This document shows positions 60,441 to 64,000 of a stretch of DNA of 64,000 nucleotides, piece after piece; position 1 is the stretch's first letter; each line of letters starts with the position of its first letter. The notes under the pieces were generated by a model. It was not told the DNA's origin. It ran no database searches and was given only the letters and a program-made list of their open reading frames with translations. A program made the translations under genes and the position numbers. The stretch is taken from the NCBI RefSeq assembly GCF_000208745.1, contig NC_030856.1:13005207-13069206 (forward strand), read 5' to 3'. This DNA is from Theobroma cacao. Its lineage: Eukaryota > Streptophyta > Magnoliopsida > Malvales > Malvaceae.

Positions 60441-63400
60441 AATAAAAGTTTGACCTCAAAATTTCATTTACTGAACTCAGAGAAAAGGCGAGGGTATTGT
60501 TTTCTCATCTAATGCTCGACTTCTTATGTCCTCTCCTTTATAGGGAATTTCGATTTGTTCACCTCATTTACCTTCAATTCAACTCGAATACTTCACTTAT
60601 GTCTATTATTATCCTTTAAAATCATATCAACAGTAACCTTCATAATTATAATCTTTTATAACGAGACACTAAGCATGCTTCTATTACTATCATTAAACTT
60701 GAACCATAACTCCATCTCAATCATATCAATTTTGATCGCATTTTATACTTATTTAGGTATACTAATCACTATCTTATTACTTCATTCCATATCAAATTTC
60801 TCGACTTTCATTCATTCATCCTATCCTCATACACTATTGTGTAGTTTACGACATCATTAACACGCCATACTCATTCCTGTACATATCCTCAGTGTTAGGG
60901 AAGATTAATGGCTTCAATTATTTCCACATACTTCATGTTTACCTTACATTTAGGAAATTTCAATCTTCTTAATCTTATTAATCCATTTCATATGGCTTAA
61001 TCGCACAATAGATTACATTCCTTTAACTATTTCCCCAAAATTCCTTAGGTCGCCATAAATCTACTTCTGATAAGATTCTTGATCGTTACATTATCTATAC
61101 AAGTCATCAAATATATTGAGTTCAAATCCCGAACCACTAAAACCATTCTTCATTTTAGTTGGGTACATCACTAACTCCACACATACGTATACACGCACAT
61201 TCAAATGTCCATATTCCTCATTATGTATACGGGTCTCTATTTTCAAATGCCTTCAGACTAATTTCTCTTTGTTCATTCCCATCCATAACCAAGATTCAAT
61301 GGAATAATCTTCATAATTCATACAAATTCTCATCATGCCTGTGCATAATTCCACATCATTTACATACTTATACTCTCTTCTTATCATTTCCAATTATATG
61401 CTTAGGTTTCCTTGTACTATATAATTGCATCACAATGTCAACTCCATTAAACTATAATCTATTATGGGTGTATGCTTTATAATGTCATTGATGCCTCAAA
61501 GATTTATCTTAACTTGATCATTGCATCTTATGCAATACCACAATTCCTAAGAGTCATCCTTTTTCCTTGATTATCCTTCATGCCTCTACATTACCTTGTA
61601 TCCTTCTTGCATTCCGATATTGATTTGTCACTTAAAACTCAAACTCATTTGAATCATTGATGCCTAAAGCATTTTTGAATTCCAATTTTCATAATATATT
61701 AAGAAAGTTTCATTATCCGACTTCATTATCAAGGTTAACTTCTATCATCCTTTGTTCCACTCTTTCATACGAATATAACATCATTCTTCCTTAGCCAATT
61801 TACAGATTGTACTTGAAATTGTAAAACTTGAAACTATGTCCTCCTCAAGTACTTTTCAATGTCAATACAAGTATCACTCTCAACTTACGGCTTCCTTTTT
61901 ATGATCATATAACTTAGTGCTTACTTTCACGAGATCCATGGTAGAACTTCCCTTGAGTATTTCTTTGGGGATATCTATCTTAAACTTATGTCTCACAGTA
62001 GGTGATCACTTAACTCGTGACTTAGCTGTTTGGCTCCTTGGCAAGTTTCAAAATCACACATCTTATACTCATCTCGTATAATTTATAATTCTTTCTCAAA
62101 GGCGTTTAAACATTCTTGAAAAACTTAATCACTTATTTGCTCTTTCATACTCCAAGTATATCATTTCCATAAAGGCATGCACTTGCTCACCAAAATATTT
62201 ACATGCATGCTTAACTATTCATGCTTCAACTTATCTCCAAGGGTTTCTAGCATACTACGTGGTTTACTTGTGTTGTCACTAATCCTTTCCTTTCAACAAA
62301 GTCAAGACAAGATTTGTAAATTCTCATAACAATATTCTATATAAACTCATTTGCTATATCATTCTTGAAATCTTTATTCACACTTTCATCACTTGGTATT
62401 AACATCTCTTATCAATATCTCATACATTCATCTAACCTTTCCCTCACTTCCTCTTTAACCTTTTACAAGGTTTACTTTGTTTCTTAAGATTTGACTTTAG
62501 TCAACATATTATTCACCTTAACACTCCCCTAATGCACTTAAGACTCCCAATAACGAAACTCGACATCAAAACCAATGATCATTTTCCAACTCATGAGTCC
62601 AATCTTTATACTGCTCACAGTTTGCTCATACTTTCTAGCCATTAGGGGTTCTTAAAGCGATAGCGTTTGATAGTCAGTATTGTAGTGTTGCAACTGTTTG
62701 ACTTCACTTTATCCCAACAACTACCTCAATTATTCACAATCGTGTGGCTTCCCTCTGAGTCTATACAACAATTAGTAAGACTAACTTTCTATCACAAGTG
62801 CACGATCAAAACATTGATTTAACGTATTTATTTTGCCACTAACATTCATATATCTTTACCATAACATTTAGTACAAGTTTGCTTAAGCAAAAATCTCCAA
62901 ATTTATTCATAGCTACATGTATCTCAGATTACACACCACTTATCATCAGTCAATAAATCCCACTTGAGAATACTCTTTCCATATTGTATAGTGACTTCAC
63001 CATATACGTATGACACCATACACATAATTATTCGTTGTTTTCTAGTGTTCCACAATTCCTTAGTATTCACAACTACTAGTCTTCTTTGTCTTACAACTCG
63101 TATAGTCCAATCACTTCAACTTAAAATCGTCATAAAATTAATCCACCTATATCAACATTTTATGCTTATCTTATTATTAGTTCAAAAGCTTCATGATCAT
63201 GGAAACTACAATTTNATACACATAATTATTCGTTGTTTTCTAGTGTTCCACAATTCCTTAGTATTCACAACTACTAGTCTTCTTTGTCTTACAACTCGTA
63301 TAGTCCAATCACTTCAACTTAAAATCGTCATAAAATTAATCCACCTATATCAACATTTTATGCTTATCTTATTATTAGTTCCAGAGTTTCATGATCATGG

Positions 63401-63489
63401 AAACTACAATTTACAAAACTAGCTTTCTATCATATGTACTTTATTAGAACACTAATTTCAACATATTTAATCTACCTTTGGTGGTATGT
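60441..63489 (-). other. Non-coding internal region, shared with the nested element
   Basis: No pol domain was recognised on either strand. Similarity to 33400-36100 is extensive and colinear. The ORFs at 60555, 61116 and 61159 are hydrophobic chance frames without family resemblance. It contains the 197-bp duplication at 63018-63412. Confidence 0.65.
63018..63412. repeat. 197-bp direct duplication around a single N
   Basis: Copy 1 (63018-63214) and copy 2 (63216-63412) both start ATACACATAATTATTCG and end ACTACAATTT. They differ at about three bases near the end (TTCAAAAGCTTC against TTCCAGAGTTTC). The lone N at 63215 sits exactly on the junction, which suggests an assembly join and not a biological repeat. 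The 152-codon frame through it is an artefact. Confidence 0.85.
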
Positions 63490-64000
63490 CAAAATCATCC
63501 CTGTCTCAGTTGTAATCCAGAGGAATCTCTCCTCTACATATCTATACGAGCTGGTGGAGATGGAGCACCTACCGTAGCCTGTCCTAACTGTGGGCAATCT
63601 CTCCTAATGTGACCCGGCTAACCACAATAAAAACATCGTACAAGCCCTCTACACGACCCGACATGATATCTCCCACAATTTCTGCATCTATCAAAACCTC
63701 CGAAACTCTTCCCAAAAATAGTCATCGCAAATGTGTTAGATCTTGGAGACCTCTACTGTGTTTGTGAAAATGGAGGTCTGGAAGATGTTACTGAAACAGT
63801 AGTAGTACTTCCTGAAACAGATGAGTCTTTGCCCTTTTTTGGTGACTGACTAGAAGATACACTCAAATTTCTCCTTTTTGCTAACTCAGCTCGCATTCTC
63901 CTATTTTCATTCGCAAGCTTCTCAACTCTTAAAGCCATTTGCACCACCTTTTTAGCTACAGTTGCGTCCGACTCACCCATAAAAGAAACACAACCATGTT
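63490..64000 (-). pseudogene. gag: Gypsy-type gag, C-terminal part with zinc knuckles
   Basis: The frame is open from the window edge; an internal ATG at 63980 starts MGESDATVAKKVVQMALRVE. A helical region with LANENRRMRAELAKR is followed by a Ser/Thr-rich linker and a TGA-type stop near 63753. Beyond the stop the reading continues with FDRCRNCGRYHVGSCRG (C-x2-C-x3-H-x3-C), then a C-x2-C-x4-H-x4-C knuckle whose sixth position is a TAG codon, then RRDCPQLGQA. This paired-knuckle arrangement is typical of plant chromovirus (Tekay/Del-like) Gag. The protease and RT that should follow are absent; the sequence passes into the non-coding internal region. Confidence 0.8.

Larger units (their letters stand above)
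57850..64000 (-). mobile_element. Minus-strand gypsy-like element, 3' LTR and internal part
   Basis: The 3' LTR (57850-60424) begins TGTCACGACCCGG in plus coordinates, breaking into the LTR at 55532. The left duplication copy would be tagga (57845-57849). A polypurine tract, minus-strand TTAAGGGGGG (60431-60440), lies next to the LTR. The internal DNA runs right to the window edge and has a gag fragment at 63490-64000. The 5' LTR and the right-hand duplication are outside the window. Confidence 0.8.

Overview
The window looks like repeat-saturated nuclear DNA of a flowering plant, most likely a eudicot. It is AT-rich, and essentially everything recognisable is transposable-element sequence. 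The elements are a Ty1/copia retrotransposon and several Ty3/gypsy-like elements, whose primer sites resemble the complement of initiator tRNA-Met, plus a plant-type hAT transposase relic. I found no intact host gene, rRNA, tRNA or CRISPR array. No species can be named from the sequence alone.

The layout is four nests of insertions within insertions, and most joints are proved by exact 5-bp target-site duplications (TSDs). Nest 1 (1-7843) is a minus-strand gypsy-like element with its 5' LTR at 5618-7843. It carries a solo LTR (2215-5206) and a further LTR piece (254-1039), itself interrupted by another LTR (1-253). Nest 2 (about 9.5-29.0 kb) is a decayed minus-strand hAT transposon split by a solo LTR (11206-13687) and by a full-length Sirevirus-like copia element (14543-27345). 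The copia is in turn split by a solo LTR (21390-24147). Nest 3 (29863-43081) is a plus-strand solo LTR interrupted by a complete minus-strand LTR element without pol (30035-40296). Nest 4 (about 43137 to the right edge) is a plus-strand gypsy-like element holding two solo LTRs (47639-50157 and 51306-53771). Its 3' LTR is broken by another minus-strand element that runs off the window (57850-64000).

The gypsy-like elements use two related long LTR types. 'A' starts TGTGAGACC or TGTGAAATC, and 'B' starts TGTAAAGCCCGACC or similar; both end in (T)CGTGACA. Their internal regions are mostly shared non-coding DNA, so they look like non-autonomous derivatives that rely on an autonomous partner outside the window. 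One internal region has a gag fragment with two zinc knuckles. Another has, in the gag position, a 174-codon open ORF with two copies of an RHFPPGCGRN motif that recalls the N-terminal part of plant SUVH5/6-type histone methyltransferases.

The most interesting signals are structural. Perfect short palindromes recur in the LTRs of the different families. LTRs are mosaic, including one A-type LTR that holds a B-type promoter block. Long LTR variants keep a fossil polypurine tract inside the LTR, which implies a shifted U3 boundary. A 42-43 codon ORF downstream of the primer site is kept in two separate elements.
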